NCBI GenBank assembly: GCA_023333565.1
Contig: JAJKFH010003493.1
Span: forward strand, 2,790,001-2,854,000
DNA: 64,000 nucleotides
Reading direction: 5' to 3'
Origin: Puffinus mauretanicus
Taxonomy: Eukaryota > Chordata > Aves > Procellariiformes > Procellariidae
The translations under genes and the position numbers were made by a program. This document shows, in pieces, positions 14,058 to 26,940 of the stretch (positions are counted from its first letter, which is position 1; each line of letters begins with the position of its first letter). A model generated the notes under the pieces. It was not told the origin of the DNA. It saw only the letters and a list, made by a program, of their open reading frames with translations, and did not search any database.

Positions 14058-14727
14058 CTGTCTTTATCTCAACGCACGAGTTTTCTCACTTTTACTCTTC
14101 CGATTCTCTCCCCCATCCCACCGGGGGGGAGTGAGCGAGCGGCCGCGTGGGGCTTAGTTGCTGGCTGGGATTAAACCGCAATGGTGGGTTAACAGAGTAT
14201 GAAACCATCTAGTAAATTAATGATTCATGGCAGTACTTGTAAAAAACCAGCCCATATACTTCTAACCAAGGTATATTATATTTGAAAACCACAATATGCG
14301 TTGCAAAGCTTTTTAACATAAGCAGTCTACTTTTCAGGCGTGCTGAGCAACTGCAACTTCTATAAAAATTGATGGGGCTCACACCAAAGCAATGTAGCGG
14401 TATCTGTCCAACTCATTTACTCTTATAAGTACATTTACTGTGAGGACACATACACTTCAATCTCAAACTTCGTTCACAGCAAACTTTACATGTAACACTG
14501 CACAAACTGTCTCACACTTTCTGGTAGGTTTAAAGGATAACAAGAGACAAGCAGCTTTATACTGCTAGTATAATATAATATGCCACTGAAGTATCTGAGA
14601 GCAGAGTCAGACCAACTAACCTGGCCAGTGCTGACCCAGGTGGAGTGGTTACTGCTGTCAGTTGTTTGTGCGTTTCCTTAGCCAGAGGTTAATGCCCTTT
14701 TCTAGCAAAAGCTTTTTCTTTCTTTTG

Positions 14728-15046
14728 CTCTCTCTTCCTTCCTTTTTTTTTCCTTTTCCTTTTCCTTTTCCTTTTCCTTTTCCTTTTCCTTTTCCTTTTC
14801 CTTTTCCTTTTCCTTTTCCTTTTCCTTTTCCTTTTCCTTTTCCTTCTCCTTCTCCTTCTCCTTCTCCTTCTCCTTCTCCTTTCTTTTCCTTTCCCTTTCC
14901 CTTTCCCTTTCCCTTTCCCTTTCCCTTTCCCTTTCCCTTTTCCTTTTCCTTTTCCTTTTCCTTTTCCTTTTCCTTTTCCTTTTCCTTCTTTTCCTTTTCC
15001 CTTTTTTCCTTTTTCTTTTTCTTTTCCTTTTCCTTTTCCTTTCTCC
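14728..15046 (+). repeat. 319-nt uninterrupted polypyrimidine hexamer repeat
   Basis: Every base from 14728 to 15046 is C or T. It is built of hexamer blocks: CCTTTT units to about 14843, CCTTCT units to about 14880, CCCTTT units from about 14890 to 14940, CCTTTT units again to about 14990, then an irregular T-rich end. The block order suggests expansion of variant units. Open frames across it (Phe-Pro repeats on plus; Lys-Gly and Arg-Lys repeats on minus) are artefacts of the repeat. A homopurine-homopyrimidine mirror tract this long can form intramolecular triplex (H-DNA) and is prone to assembly length error. Confidence 0.95.
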
Positions 15047-15374
15047 ATCATTTCACTAAATTGGGTTAGAAAGCAGACAAACAGTGAAATGACAGGGCTA
15101 AGAAAGAAATACCCTTTGACAGGGCTGCCAGTGAGATAGGGACACCCAACAGGGAGCAGTAAATATTTCAACCCGGATGATGGTGATGATGAGCGGGTTA
15201 GTCTGTCTAGCCGTGCCTCATGCCCCGATGAACTCCACACGAGTCAGGCATGTTGAGGACGGATGACTGCAGCGCGATGGAGGGGCAGGAGGGGGCTGCG
15301 AGGACGAGCAGGGGAATGGAAAGTCTCTCTTACGGAAGGAGGCTAATAGACACAGGTCTGGTTAGTGCAGCAAA

Positions 15375-15570
15375 TAAAGACCAGGAGGAAAGAGGATGGT
15401 TCTTCATTAATACATCGGGAATGAAAAAAAGAAACTTAAACTATAGGATAAGAGTTGCTTAAAAACAAGTGGGTATAAAATTCCCATGAGTCAGTTCAGG
15501 CTAGAAATCAGGCAGCGGTTTCTAAAGAGCAAAGCAAGCGAGGCTCTGTAGAGCCCCTCAACAGTTTTTT
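15375..15570 (+). mobile_element. Ancient CR1-type LINE fragment
   Basis: Blocks typical of an old CR1 3' coding tail appear in order: CAGGAGGAAAGAGGATGGTT, AACAAGTGGGTATAAAATTC, GAGTCAGTTCAGGCTAGAAA, TCAGGCAGCGGTTTCTAAAG and GAGGCTCTGTAGAGCCCCTC. The downstream part beyond about 15570 no longer looks like the family. It adjoins the polypyrimidine tract and solo LTR, making 13.6-15.6 kb the most repeat-dense part of the window. No frame survives, and the ends are approximate. Confidence 0.6.
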
Positions 15571-17159
15571 TGGTTACAGCAGCCAGCCAAGTGTTCAGCC
15601 TACCCGGGCGCATTGGTGGGAAAGCAATGCTGTGGCTGTTCCCCCCTCTCGTCCTCCGTCCGCACCACCGTGCACATCCCCATCGCAGGAGCTCGCGGCC
15701 GGGCATGGCCTGCTGCACGGGGAAAGGGGCAGGAGCAGCGCCGAAGCATTCGGTTCGGGAACGTCAATGGTACGATCGGGGGATAAAATCAGCCCTACTG
15801 GCCGTGGAACTTGTGTGTGGGAAAAATGGTAAGGAGCTAGAGGCGGAGGATGACACCAGAAGTGAAGAGGCTGGTGTGAGGGAGATGTAGCAGGTTTTGT
15901 TCTGATGTCCTAATCAAGGCTTAGCCACGTGTTATTAAGCAGACATGATTAGACGTTAAGAGTGTTCAGACATCGGGGATAATGAGGTCAGCCAAGTTCA
16001 GACTTTGAATGTGTGAAAAAGGAGGCCACGTAAAGAAAAAAGTTGCAGCACAGTCTTGTCGGTGTTTCAATTTATTTTCTCTGAAGCATTTGCAAATGAG
16101 AATTTTCCTGGGGCTTGAGAACCTTGGCAGGGCTGAGGTGGCAATGACCAACTGAGAACAGTAAGCATTTCAACCCAGATCAGCATCACCAGCTCTCCAA
16201 ATATAAAAATAATTCATTTGTTTTCATACTTGGAGCTCAGTAAAAACACAAAACCTCGGGGGCCATCCACACTTGAAAGCTCCTTTGGATCGAGGCAGTG
16301 TGGGAATTTACACTCCCCGGGCTCCGCTTGAATACTTAAAGTACAGTTGACTTTTACTCCAAGTAAGACGGTTTTTCGTGACTTGACTTAATACATTTTC
16401 AAAGAGGGGAGTGTCCACACATGGAGTTACTCTGAAATAACTAGCTGTCCACGTAGGCAAGCCCCAGCAGCTAACGCTGGAAGTAAATATTTTCAACGCT
16501 CAAGCACAGAGCCTACGAGCACTTACTCACATACTTGGTTTCACAGATGAATGTATCTATCAGGTTTTGTAGGGTTGCTTATGCACGTGCCAAAATATTT
16601 ACAGGACTGGGGCCCTGCTTTGTAGCAGGGGATGCGTGCTGTGCCCCAGAGTACCATCTTAAAGGAAAATACGAATCTCTGGATTGAATGCTAGTGTATC
16701 CCATCGTCTCTCCCATCTCTCTGACACCATTCCAGTTGGCTCTCTCGCACTCCCAGATAATTCACACATGTTCACTCATACACAAACCCTACAGCACCCC
16801 TTCCCCCCACGAAAAAGTCAGCCAGCTGTTACAAAATTCAGACATTTCATTAACACAGTTTACTGGCTGATACTGCCAAGCAAAATAGAGACAATTAATA
16901 ATAATCAGGACTGAAGGGTCTGAGACAGCTTATGAGTAAAGGATTGTATTAGTTGTTTAAAAAGGACAAACTCGCTCCTGCCTGGAGTGATAGGGAACAA
17001 AGGGCGGTGATGTATAACCGGGGAGGAAAGAGACTCTCTCCGTGGCTTTTGTAGATTACTGTGTGAATGACAGGAGCGGCAGGAGCAAATACCTCTTTTC
17101 ATTTGCTCAGCCTGCTGGAGAAGAATAGCAGCGCTTGCCAATGAAGCTGCAGCTGTGCT

Positions 17160-17262
17160 CCAGCTCCGTTTAATCACTGTGTATGACTGAGGGTTAATTA
17201 GCTGCCATTCTTACTGCTATTTGTTGTTCTAATGAAGATTTGCATAAATGTAAGACTAGGGG
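17160..17262. promoter_or_regulatory. Candidate conserved non-coding element with octamer-like site
   Basis: CTCCGTTTAATCACTG, GGGTTAATTAGCTGCC and GAAGATTTGCATAAATG (perfect ATTTGCAT octamer) lie within 100 bp of unique sequence. They suggest clustered OTX/homeodomain/POU sites, unverified. Confidence 0.22.
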
Positions 17263-17623
17263 GTAACTGATACTTGATTTTTCCCTTCAGAGAGGCTGGG
17301 GGGGGAAAACTCGCCCATCCCAAGTGTTTATGTTTGTGGGAGATTCAGTGTTGCCTTTCCATCTGACCTGATCTGCTTCTGGCTGATGAATGGCGAACAA
17401 AGAGTTCAGAGTTGCTTATCAAATCGAGACCCCTGTTGGGTTTCTGCCTTTAGAAAGGGGCAGGCTAGTTAGATGAAGGGAGGACCGAGGGATTAGAAAA
17501 TTACTCCCAGCTGACAGAGAGGAAAATACATACGTGCATGTTTCTGTATCTATATATGTACATATATATGTGATGTATTTCAGTGATAGGTATCTCAGAG
17601 ATATATATATCAATGGTGTATAT

Positions 17624-17685
17624 CTCTATCTGTCTATCATCTATCTATCTATCTATCTGTCTGTCTGTCTGCCTACCTATTTATC
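17624..17685 (+). repeat. TATC/TGTC tetranucleotide microsatellite
   Basis: CTAT/ATCT units (TATCTCTATCTGTCTATCAT, then five CTAT-type units) pass into TGTC units (CTGTCTGTCTGTCTGCC) and end with CTACCTATTTATC. A short ATATATAT stretch lies just upstream. The short open frames with Tyr-Leu-Ser repeats here are repeat artefacts. Probably length-polymorphic. Confidence 0.9.
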
Positions 17686-19688
17686 ATGTTCAATCTGGAT
17701 GTCATGGAACCAGTAATTTCTTAATGATAAAACGTCATAAAAAATTAATGGGACAAGCAGTACAACCAGAACAGGCTGTAGCACATTAGGCAATACACTG
17801 AAAACTAAGAACTTGTAAGTTTTTGCAAGCCTTCTGTTGTACATCACTAACATTCAAAGTTCACTTCTTATAAAAAAGTATCTAACATGAAACAGGCAAT
17901 CTCAAAGGAAGGCAAAAATGACTCCGTGGTTCACATCGACCTGCCATCAGCTCCTCCTAAGAGGGGAATTCACAATACAAATTAAGAAATTATATTCATT
18001 CCTCAAAAAATCATAAAAAAATTTTAACATGAAGCAGTAACAAAATCCAAAACTACTTTGTAATTAAAGAGAACGTTTGAAAATGAAACGTCATAAAATT
18101 GTTTGATTTACTACAGTCATGTTAACGCTTATGGCTGCTAACTGAAAGAAACTGAAGGGAAGAATAACCTCCTGGTTTTAGTATGTTAACTTGTTGCATA
18201 TGATAATATATTACGGGTAACTGTTTTCAGTGTCCTCTTACACACTTGGTCAGCTAAAACTGCTGTTTGCAGCATCTGTAAAACAGTCTAAGGGGAAGGA
18301 AAAGATTGAGAGGGCAGAGGTAGTAAATTTCTGAATTTCAAATCACTACTGGAAAGTGGCCCGCTTTCAAGTTGACTGTATCCCTCCAAAGAGAGATGAC
18401 CACAAATGAGCACATACTTATTGCCAGTTTCTCAATCCCAACAGCTTTGCAGTGTCTCTAGCTCTTTACCTGGTCCCTAAGACACATGAGCAAATATTCA
18501 TTTGCTTTTCTTTACGCTTCTGTCATCCATCCACCTGACTTCCTATAGGCACCTCTGCGTATTTTGGAGTAGACGCTAGCAGTAGTCAATCTTTCAGAGA
18601 CGTAAGCAGAGAGCATCCCAAACACCTGAAATAAATGTGCCTGAAATGGTAACACAGGGCTCCTTTACCACCCCAGCTCTTAGCTGGAAGGAACGCCACG
18701 AGTTTTAACGCTATATACAGTGACAAACCCACATGAAAATAAAAACAATCATCAATTGCATTTTTGTCCACTTTCACCTTATTTTGATCTTGGAAATAAT
18801 TCAGTCTTCTGTTACAGCTTTTGATTCAGCCCTTGATTACACAAGAATCTCACATTCTGCCCTTTGCAAAGCAATTTTTAGCCGTTTGGTTGGGGAGAAA
18901 AGTTTAAAAACAGGAAACATAAAGGTTTAAAAACTAGATGGCAAATTAAAAAAAAAATTGAAGTGTACAATAAAAAATAAACCAGTAACAACCCTCACAA
19001 TGTGTAAACAGATCACTTACTTAATTTTTCTTTAATGATTCTTTAATAATTTCTATATACTATGACTTTCCAAGGCTGCAGTCAGAATCATTCATTGGTA
19101 AATAGGGTAAGAGAAAGTGGAAATTACAGATCTAGTGGTCAATGGCAGAAAACAAATCTAAAAGAGCTGAGGGAAGAGGTTAAGTGCTATGCTAGTTAAT
19201 AAGAATGACAGCTTGCTTTGAATACTCATACTGGCTGTCCAGGATATTGAATAAACCTCATTTAAATTAATTTTCATTATTTGTAGAGTCTGTGTTAGAC
19301 ATCTATCATTGTCAGTACTATTAATATTCTTTTCAGAGACCATATTATCAGCATATTTAAATGAAAGCTTTCCTTTTCAATATTTATTAACTCATTAATA
19401 TTTCTCGGTACTAATATCCTGGTTGTAATATCCAAATTAGTGCCTACTACAAGGTATTTTCTACTGATTAGACTTTTTGTATTAAAAGATTTTTATTCTC
19501 AAGTACTAAAAATGCACTTGAGCTCCTGAAATTGTGCTTGCTTTCTACACTATGTCTTAATTTAAATGAACGGCATTTAAAATCTACATTTTTGTCTTTT
19601 TTTAGTAGGTAGCAGTAAAACAGTGCACTGACCATGCCCTAGTAGCTGACTGAAGATGAACTGTGAATGAACGTGAATGTGAAAGTTA

Positions 19689-19847
<159 letters not shown>

Positions 19848-22800
19848 CTAGGAAAGACAGCGTGTCTAAGTACAACAGTGTTCAAGCCAATAATTACACA
19901 ATTGTTAAGCAATTAAAAAATTATACAAACTAACATTCTGCTTTCCTGGTTGGAATAACTGTCAGTTAAAGACTGGGCAAGATAGGAATATTCATAAGAA
20001 AATAAAGAAAATAAAGCCTGCCTCTTCCACCTGTAGCCAGCAGTGGAACTGGTTTGTGCAAGGTGAGAATGGGACACGTTTCCCGAGCTTCCTCTTGCCT
20101 TGGTCTCACTGATCTCATTATTTTTGTATGGGGCCAAAAAAAGCTATTCCAGCCCCTGATATGGACAACATTCATAACTCAGGCCCACAGCTACTTCACG
20201 CTTTGAAGGGAGGCAGAAGAAAACAGATTCTTCTGCTGTCTTCATCTGTTCACCGTTTGACCCAATAGATTAAGCTAGAAAAAAAATGTGGAGGCGTCAT
20301 ATCAGTGACTCCTGGAAAAAGTAAAGTGAAAGGTTGCTCAAATAAAATGCTTTATTTCCAAATTTTAAGTTACAGTTGAATCAGTAGACTTGCTTACAAA
20401 CACCTTTTGGTTTTTTTTTTGTAATTGATTTTGAAGATTGCTGTATCCGTTTTATATTGTCTCCCAGGTGATCCTGTATGTAACAAACCAAGGAGGAGAT
20501 CACTTCTTTTAGCCTAGAATGATGTGCCTCTGCTTCGAGCTGAAGATATAGGCCTTTTATTTTAAAAGAAGTTCAGCTATGAAAGTCCACTTTGTAGTTC
20601 AGAATGAATACTGGGGCTACCGGATAAGAAGGGACAATATAAAAAACTACCCCTTGGGGGTCTCCATCAAGGACTAATTTCTCCATCAGTTCTACCCAAA
20701 TGACAAGCCAAACCAGATGGTTTTAATGACATGTTCATAACATCTAAAATTAAGATGTACAATTTCAGTGGTCTACCTCATCAGCAACAACCCTGCCAAC
20801 AGAGGGGCTGATTAGGCAGGAGATGACAGCAGGCAAAGCACACCCCAATTTAAGAAAGCTGTGCTTCTCACCAGAATTGAACAGTGCTTATAACTGGGAG
20901 TGCTTAGGCAGCTATCCCTGCTCTACCACAGAGACAGACCTGCTTCTGGAGAGTAATGGAAACTGATGACAGGCATGCTCCTGTTCTGATTTTATTCAGT
21001 ATCAGAAATCTCAGTGACCTCAGCGGGATTGAGATCAGGCTACTTATCAGTGAGCAGAAGAGAGGATACAAATGAACTAACCTGGTACCTGGTTTACTTC
21101 TATTAAAAAAAATCATTCTCTAACACACTGAAGAATTCTGCCCCTTTGGATTAAATCAAGCAGCTTTGACAAAATAATGGAAAGAAGAGGTAGCAGATTT
21201 CTGGTATGGAAACACTAGATTCAACAAGAAATACTTCTTCTCTTAAGTACTTTTCCACATAAATCTGGGAAAGCACTTTTGGGCCCAGTGTCATGCACTG
21301 GTGAGATCTGTAACAAAGATCTCCACAAAGCAAGTTCATCAGTTTTTAAATGCATCTATGTCTAAAGATATTGCCAATTAATAGGATAATTTAATAGTTT
21401 GCCACTCCATACCCTACGTATTTGTAGGTTCTTTCCTTCGCCCCCCCTACAGTTGTGGTTCTGATTATTGTTTTCCAGTCGAAGTGCTTCACTTCTAGGA
21501 CTTTTATGAGAATTAAAAATATTTCTGGCACAATGAGCTCAATTAATCCAAACACTATAGCCAGATGATCTATTTTTTAACTCTCATTAGGAGTCCAGGC
21601 ACATTCAATGTTTGGAGTGAAGGAAGTCTTCTGCAAAATCAAGAAAATAGTATTTAGTGATAAAATTAGATGTTCTTCTACAAAGGGAAGCTGTTTTGGA
21701 AGGTTACAAATACACAAAAGTGCTAAACTACCTTACACAAACTGCATGTCAAAAGCGTCCACAATGGGAGCTGGTGTGGAGGAGCACCCTGTGAATGCTC
21801 ATCAGTGTTCATTAAGTCCCTGGATAGATTAACTCCAGGCACTCTTATACTTGAGATATAAGTGAATCAGGGAATGCTTCCTAGCAGGATGTCGTCCCAT
21901 GACTCGGGCAAACACTTTAGCACCTGCTCAATTTTAAGTATTGTACGCTTACTTCTCAGTACATTGTTGGAATAAAGTTTTTGCTTAATTATTTTTCCTG
22001 AACAAAGGTGCTTTCCTATGCTTCCATGATGAAAAATTTGAGGCCTTTATTCAGTGATATCTGAATACACTGAGTAATAAGATATATGTGGTCTCACCGA
22101 ATGTGGGAGAAACACACTGAATCCATTGCACAGATTAAATTATACCCTCTAAATTATTTCTAGACGGGTCAGTCTGAGCTTGTAACCTGCTTAAGAGAAG
22201 GCCATCAATTTGAGCCTGTATTTTAATGTGTAACTATTTTGCCATCAGCTGAGAGGACAGACACGTTGCCACATGTTCCCCTGACTTAGTTGCTTTTGAA
22301 GTAGGGACACTGGGAATTTGGCAGGATTCAGAGAGCCACTGGGATGAATGGAGCTAGTTCATATCTTTCATAAACTGTTCAACACTCCATTGCCATCTTA
22401 GGCGATCTGGTGGGTAAATGCACATGGGACTACACCCGTTTGCAGTTGGAAGGCTACTTTTAGCAAATACTTAGACCTGAAATGTAGCATTTTTTCATAT
22501 CTTAAACCTGTGACACTGAGGAAGGCACCCACTCACAAGATAAGTCTTACTGCTTATCATTCATTGACAAATACGTCACCGACTCGCCAAACACGCCAGT
22601 GCACTTTCAAATGCCTGCCTAAGTACACAGAGACATTTTAATGACAAAAAATCAAAGCTTTCAGAATTTCAAAAGAAGCTGCATTATTGACAGCCTTTAT
22701 TAAGGAACTGTGGGCTGACGGTGGCAGGCAACGGTGTTCTTATCCCAAAGCAGCATACAGTACAACTGGGATGACATACTGCTTGCCTCAAATTGCAGCT

Positions 22801-25800
22801 AATGTGGGAAATGCTGACATGTAACTTTCTGGATGTTGTGTTTACCATACCCACATTTTAAAGTTATGCAGGGTCGTTCCTATTATATGTGTAGAGAGAA
22901 ACCAAGTGATAACACCATTCCAGGGGAACTAAATTTTCTTTATTATTGTCATATTTTTTACCTCTGATGCCACTTAAATGGTTCCTATAAACGGTGCACT
23001 CTAATTCTATTTATCCCCTAATGAAAACACCTAAACAATCCCATGCAGGGGCTCAAGGGAGTGTGTGGGTGTAGAGGAGAAGTTATCTTCAGACAATTGA
23101 ATGGTAGAGGAGTAATTTATCTTTTTTTTTTAACAATAAGTGCCCTCTATGGATTTACTCCCTTTGATTCTGCAGTTTTAAGAGGGTATCTCATTCTGGT
23201 TGAATAAAAGTGCAGGTCAGAAAAATGCGAACTACAGGAAACAGGGAAAAATGGGACTATGTTCTGAAAACTGTAAGAGTACTATAAACAAGCTTTTGAA
23301 AAGTAATGATAAGGAATTTATATTCAATCAGTTTTGGAAGTAAAAATAATAAACTGTTGAATGCCAAACCCTTCTGAATACTGTAAAACAGAATTAAACA
23401 AATAAAAAACCCCTTTGTATAGTCTTTAAGAAGAAAATGTGGTTATCTATTCAACAGGGGAAGAAAAAATGATTAGACAGAAAAGAAGTACACGTAAAGC
23501 TATGGCTGGCTGTTCATTGAATAAGTTTTAGGACTGAAAAAAGGCTGTTTATAAAACCTGGGAAGAGTGAATTAAGATGGATTTCAGTTGAGTGATTGGA
23601 GGCAACTGCTTGTAGGCAAGATAAATCACTCCTGGACCTCAGAGTGATTTTGAACACCAGTTTTCCAGCGTGATGTAGTCCTAAAATCACTCACTATCTC
23701 TCTTTTGCACCAAATGTTCCTATGTTAGGTCCAAACCCAAGCAGCCACTGTGGCGTTGGCATCTATGTGTGTGACTTGTTTAACCGTCGCTGGGAGATTC
23801 AGAGACAGGCACGTAACGGCACCGCAGCTCTGAAAGGGCTGGTCCCACAAATACATCTCATGCATTTTCAGACTCCACTGAATTCAGTCGTAATTCTCTT
23901 TAAAAACGTATCAGGAGGAAGAAATGATTCTCCGGTTTTGGATATTAGCACACAAGGGGTTACAGCGTGCACTCTGGAATTGCTTTCTTCAGCCTGTTTG
24001 GGTTCAAACCCTCACCTCCCACTCCTTATTCCTCCCACTGAAGCCTGGTGACTGTGCAGGGAGAGATGAAAGATTCCCAGAGTCAAGAGAAGAATAAACA
24101 AAACCATCCCCCTTTTGCTCGGCCAACACTGGAAGCAGGGCTGAGATCCCAGGGCTCTCATTCCCGCAGTTTTGGCAAGTTCCTTTCAAGCTCTTTCATT
24201 TCTTACAAGGGTGCAATCCCGCATGCCTGCCTGAGATGAAACTTCTGTCTTCCTCAAATATTCCCCTGGAGTTCTGTTTTAATAAAACTGCGGTGGCACT
24301 ACCTGAAGTGGAAGAAGTTGTACTGCATACAGAAAAGGTTATATATATATTAAAAAATATGATGCCCTTTATGATGATGTTCATGGAGCTCAGGAGGGAG
24401 TAAGTAGTTCCCATCTCAGTTTGTCAGACTTTATGAGCAATAGATTTGTCTGCTCGAATAGAGAGAATAATAAAAACAAGATCAGGCCTACACTCTTTAG
24501 TCGTATTAGAAAAATACTATAAAGCAACCTAAATGAAAAATATCTATAGCTCTGAGTGACACAATGTTCATGCAATAGCCTTTACATTAATTAGCATCCT
24601 AAAATTTCTTACAGAATGGACTTCTTTTTATCTATACCCAGCACTGAGGCTGCCTTTCTAAGACAGGGTGATCCATCTCTGGTTTGTAACTACAGATTTG
24701 TAGCATGCACATGAACATGAACAATTGTTGAGATACTTAATGGATTATCACATGAAGTGCATAATAGATGACCGACCACATGATGCTCACTATTAAAGAG
24801 AACAATTTAAATATAAGCCAAGAAATGAACTTCAGCCAGTTCTTAAAAAACTTGCTCACACCTAATTTTAGTTGGTAAAGAATAGTTATAGTTTATTTTA
24901 TCAAAGGAAAATATGTCATCTGCATTACCAGGAAATAATAAATTGTAATTACTTTTGCTTGACCTACAGAAAAGTCTGATATGCAAACTACTCTGGGTTT
25001 CTGTGGCAAAATGCACCATGCGAGATATAGTTAGCCAAAAGTGATAACAATTTAAAAAGGATATAATAGCATCCACACGAGTTAACCTTTAATATTACTG
25101 AAAACAGTATGCAATATGACTAATTATTCATTATATTCATGGTAATTATGAAGCTGAGTAACTACTCACACTGCCTCTTTGAACAGACTGTTGAAGGGGA
25201 AAAAACATTGAATAAGCACAGCAATACTAAATGTCTACATTATATAAATGTACTCATTTTGCTCACAGATTTAATAGCAGAAGAAATAAAAAGGGACCTT
25301 GATAATCTTTGATGAACCTGATTGGGCAAATAAAAATTATCCTAAACAGTACAAAGTTTTCTGAAAAAAAAGGAAGAGCAGGAGAGAACAAGGGAAATGG
25401 ATTACTGTTTGGGTTAGGGACGTTCAGACTAGAAACAATATCGTAAGATGCAAAGCATCAAAAGCTTTCTCTGACAAAGTCAATCTGAGTTTTCATAAAA
25501 TAATTTTAATTTAATCAGCATAATCCTTCTAACAATTAGTAAATCCATATGGAAAGTCAGCAACAAAGTCCTTTTATAAAGGGTAAAATTTTTTAAGATT
25601 TACTGGCCATTTAACTTGTATAAAATAAATCCTCCCTTTTGTAGTTTAAAGCATGCAGGTTCTATCGTCCTACATGCACGCCTCTCTGAGTTCGCCAAGT
25701 GCTCCTTTATGTTTGGTTTAACGCAATCCAACTCTTCTCACCTAAACGTGAGTGAGCCTAGCGCATAGCAACATTTTTATTTTATGTGAAAAAATGGTAT

Positions 25801-25860
25801 ATCACCGTGTGACAGACAATACCTGGCGTTTTACTGTTTTCCCTAATTCCGCTGTGCGTC

Positions 25861-25985
25861 GGTAAGAAGGGAGCTGCCAGGTGTGCTGGGGGAATGGAGG
25901 CAGAGGCAGGTGTGGCAGGCACGGGGCGCCGGGCACAGGGCTGCCGGCCGGCGGGGCGTGTGGGCAGGCTGCGGGCAGGCACTTC
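25861..25985. other. Short GC-rich patch
   Basis: About 125 bp of sharply G-rich plus-strand sequence, with eight CpGs in 25921-25980 (GGCGCCGGGC, GCCGGCCGGCGGGGCG). It contains repeated GGCAGG/GGGCAGGC units, so it may have arisen by local tandem duplication. It lies about 1 kb from the larger CpG-rich patch. No gene is recognised. Confidence 0.5.
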
Positions 25986-26940
25986 AAGTCCTAAATTTTA
26001 TTCTTAGAAACCTAGGGTTTTTTTACTTGCCCAATTTTAACAGCCTTTGGGTATTTAAGTGCTGCCTACATGAGAAGTTCTAGGCAGATTGACCTCAAAA
26101 CTGTAGTTTTCTGTCCTAATCAGTTCATCTGCTCTTATTCTATAGTAATAATGTACATAAAATTCTTTCTCTCATATCTGTATATATCTCTGTGTGTGGA
26201 GGACATGGAAGAACATTGATAATGATGTATTATTAGATCGCATGCATTTTATGCAGTAAAACGTGTGTGATATGGCAGAATTACGAAGTTTCTGAAACAT
26301 CCAACAGACATCACAAGTCCTCTTTCGAAAATATATTTGACAAGCAGTATGCAAACCACTGCTGTGAGGCAGGAAATATTCTCTGTAAGATGCCTCTACA
26401 GGCCCTTTTGGGGAGCTTAATGTATGAGGTATTTATAGGAAATGGGCAGAAATGATGGACCACCTAAGTTTTGGGGAGGGAAAACAGGAAGAGTTTAGTT
26501 GGATAGGGACATCTTCATCAAGACTAAATAAATCAATACAAACTATTGATATAAATCAGTATATTAAAAACAGAGCGAAAAAGAAGGCTATTCATTAGAA
26601 GAAATAGCAATTCAATTTGGCAATTACTAGAAGAATTATCAGATCACTGAATTCAAAGGAAATCTCAGAGATTTACACGATATTGCCCTATCAAAAAGTG
26701 TGACTTTTGGATTTATTCGCAATAAGATGTAGTTATTGATCCTTTCCTCAGCCTGACATATTTCTGCTTGCATCTCTGTCCTCCACTTACGTCTCTGTGA
26801 TTCTGTCATTTTGAGAGGCATTCAAGTTTAAGGAGCCACCTGGGTTTGACCTGACCCGAGCCCTGTACCGCTGCACGCTGCCCTATAGGTTCAGCATCAC
26901 CTGAAGATACGGGACCTATGGAACGAACAGAGTTTCACTG

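Larger units (their letters stand above)
13593..14183 (+). mobile_element. Solo long terminal repeat of an avian endogenous retrovirus
   Basis: A 591-bp element starts TGTGCTGGTTTTGGCTGGG and ends near GGGATTAAACCGCAATG. It is flanked by a perfect 5-bp direct repeat, GTGGG, at 13588-13592 and 14184-14188. Inside are a TATAAA box (13869-13874) and, about 180 bp later, an ATTAAA polyadenylation-type signal (14052-14057), the order expected of U3, R and U5. The text closely resembles a bird LTR family I recognise, but I cannot give its database name. No gag, pol or env sequence adjoins it, so it is probably a solo LTR left by recombination between two LTRs. A 5-bp target duplication suggests a class III (ERVL-like) or similar element. 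It lies antisense to UBE2E2. The final G, where CA is expected, suggests decay or a slightly misplaced end. Confidence 0.85.

Noticed and set aside
13459..14157. Several 70-117 codon frames between 13.4 and 14.2 kb on both strands
   Set aside because: They overlap the solo LTR, which is non-coding; none matches a retroviral protein.
14662..15240. Open frames encoding Phe-Pro repeats (plus) and Lys-Gly/Arg-Lys repeats (minus, 183 codons)
   Set aside because: They arise wholly from the hexamer polypyrimidine repeat, which has no stop codons in these frames. No promoter, splice site or conserved domain supports a protein.
17534..17789. Tyr/Leu/Ser-rich frames around 17.6 kb
   Set aside because: They are translations of the TATC/TGTC microsatellite.
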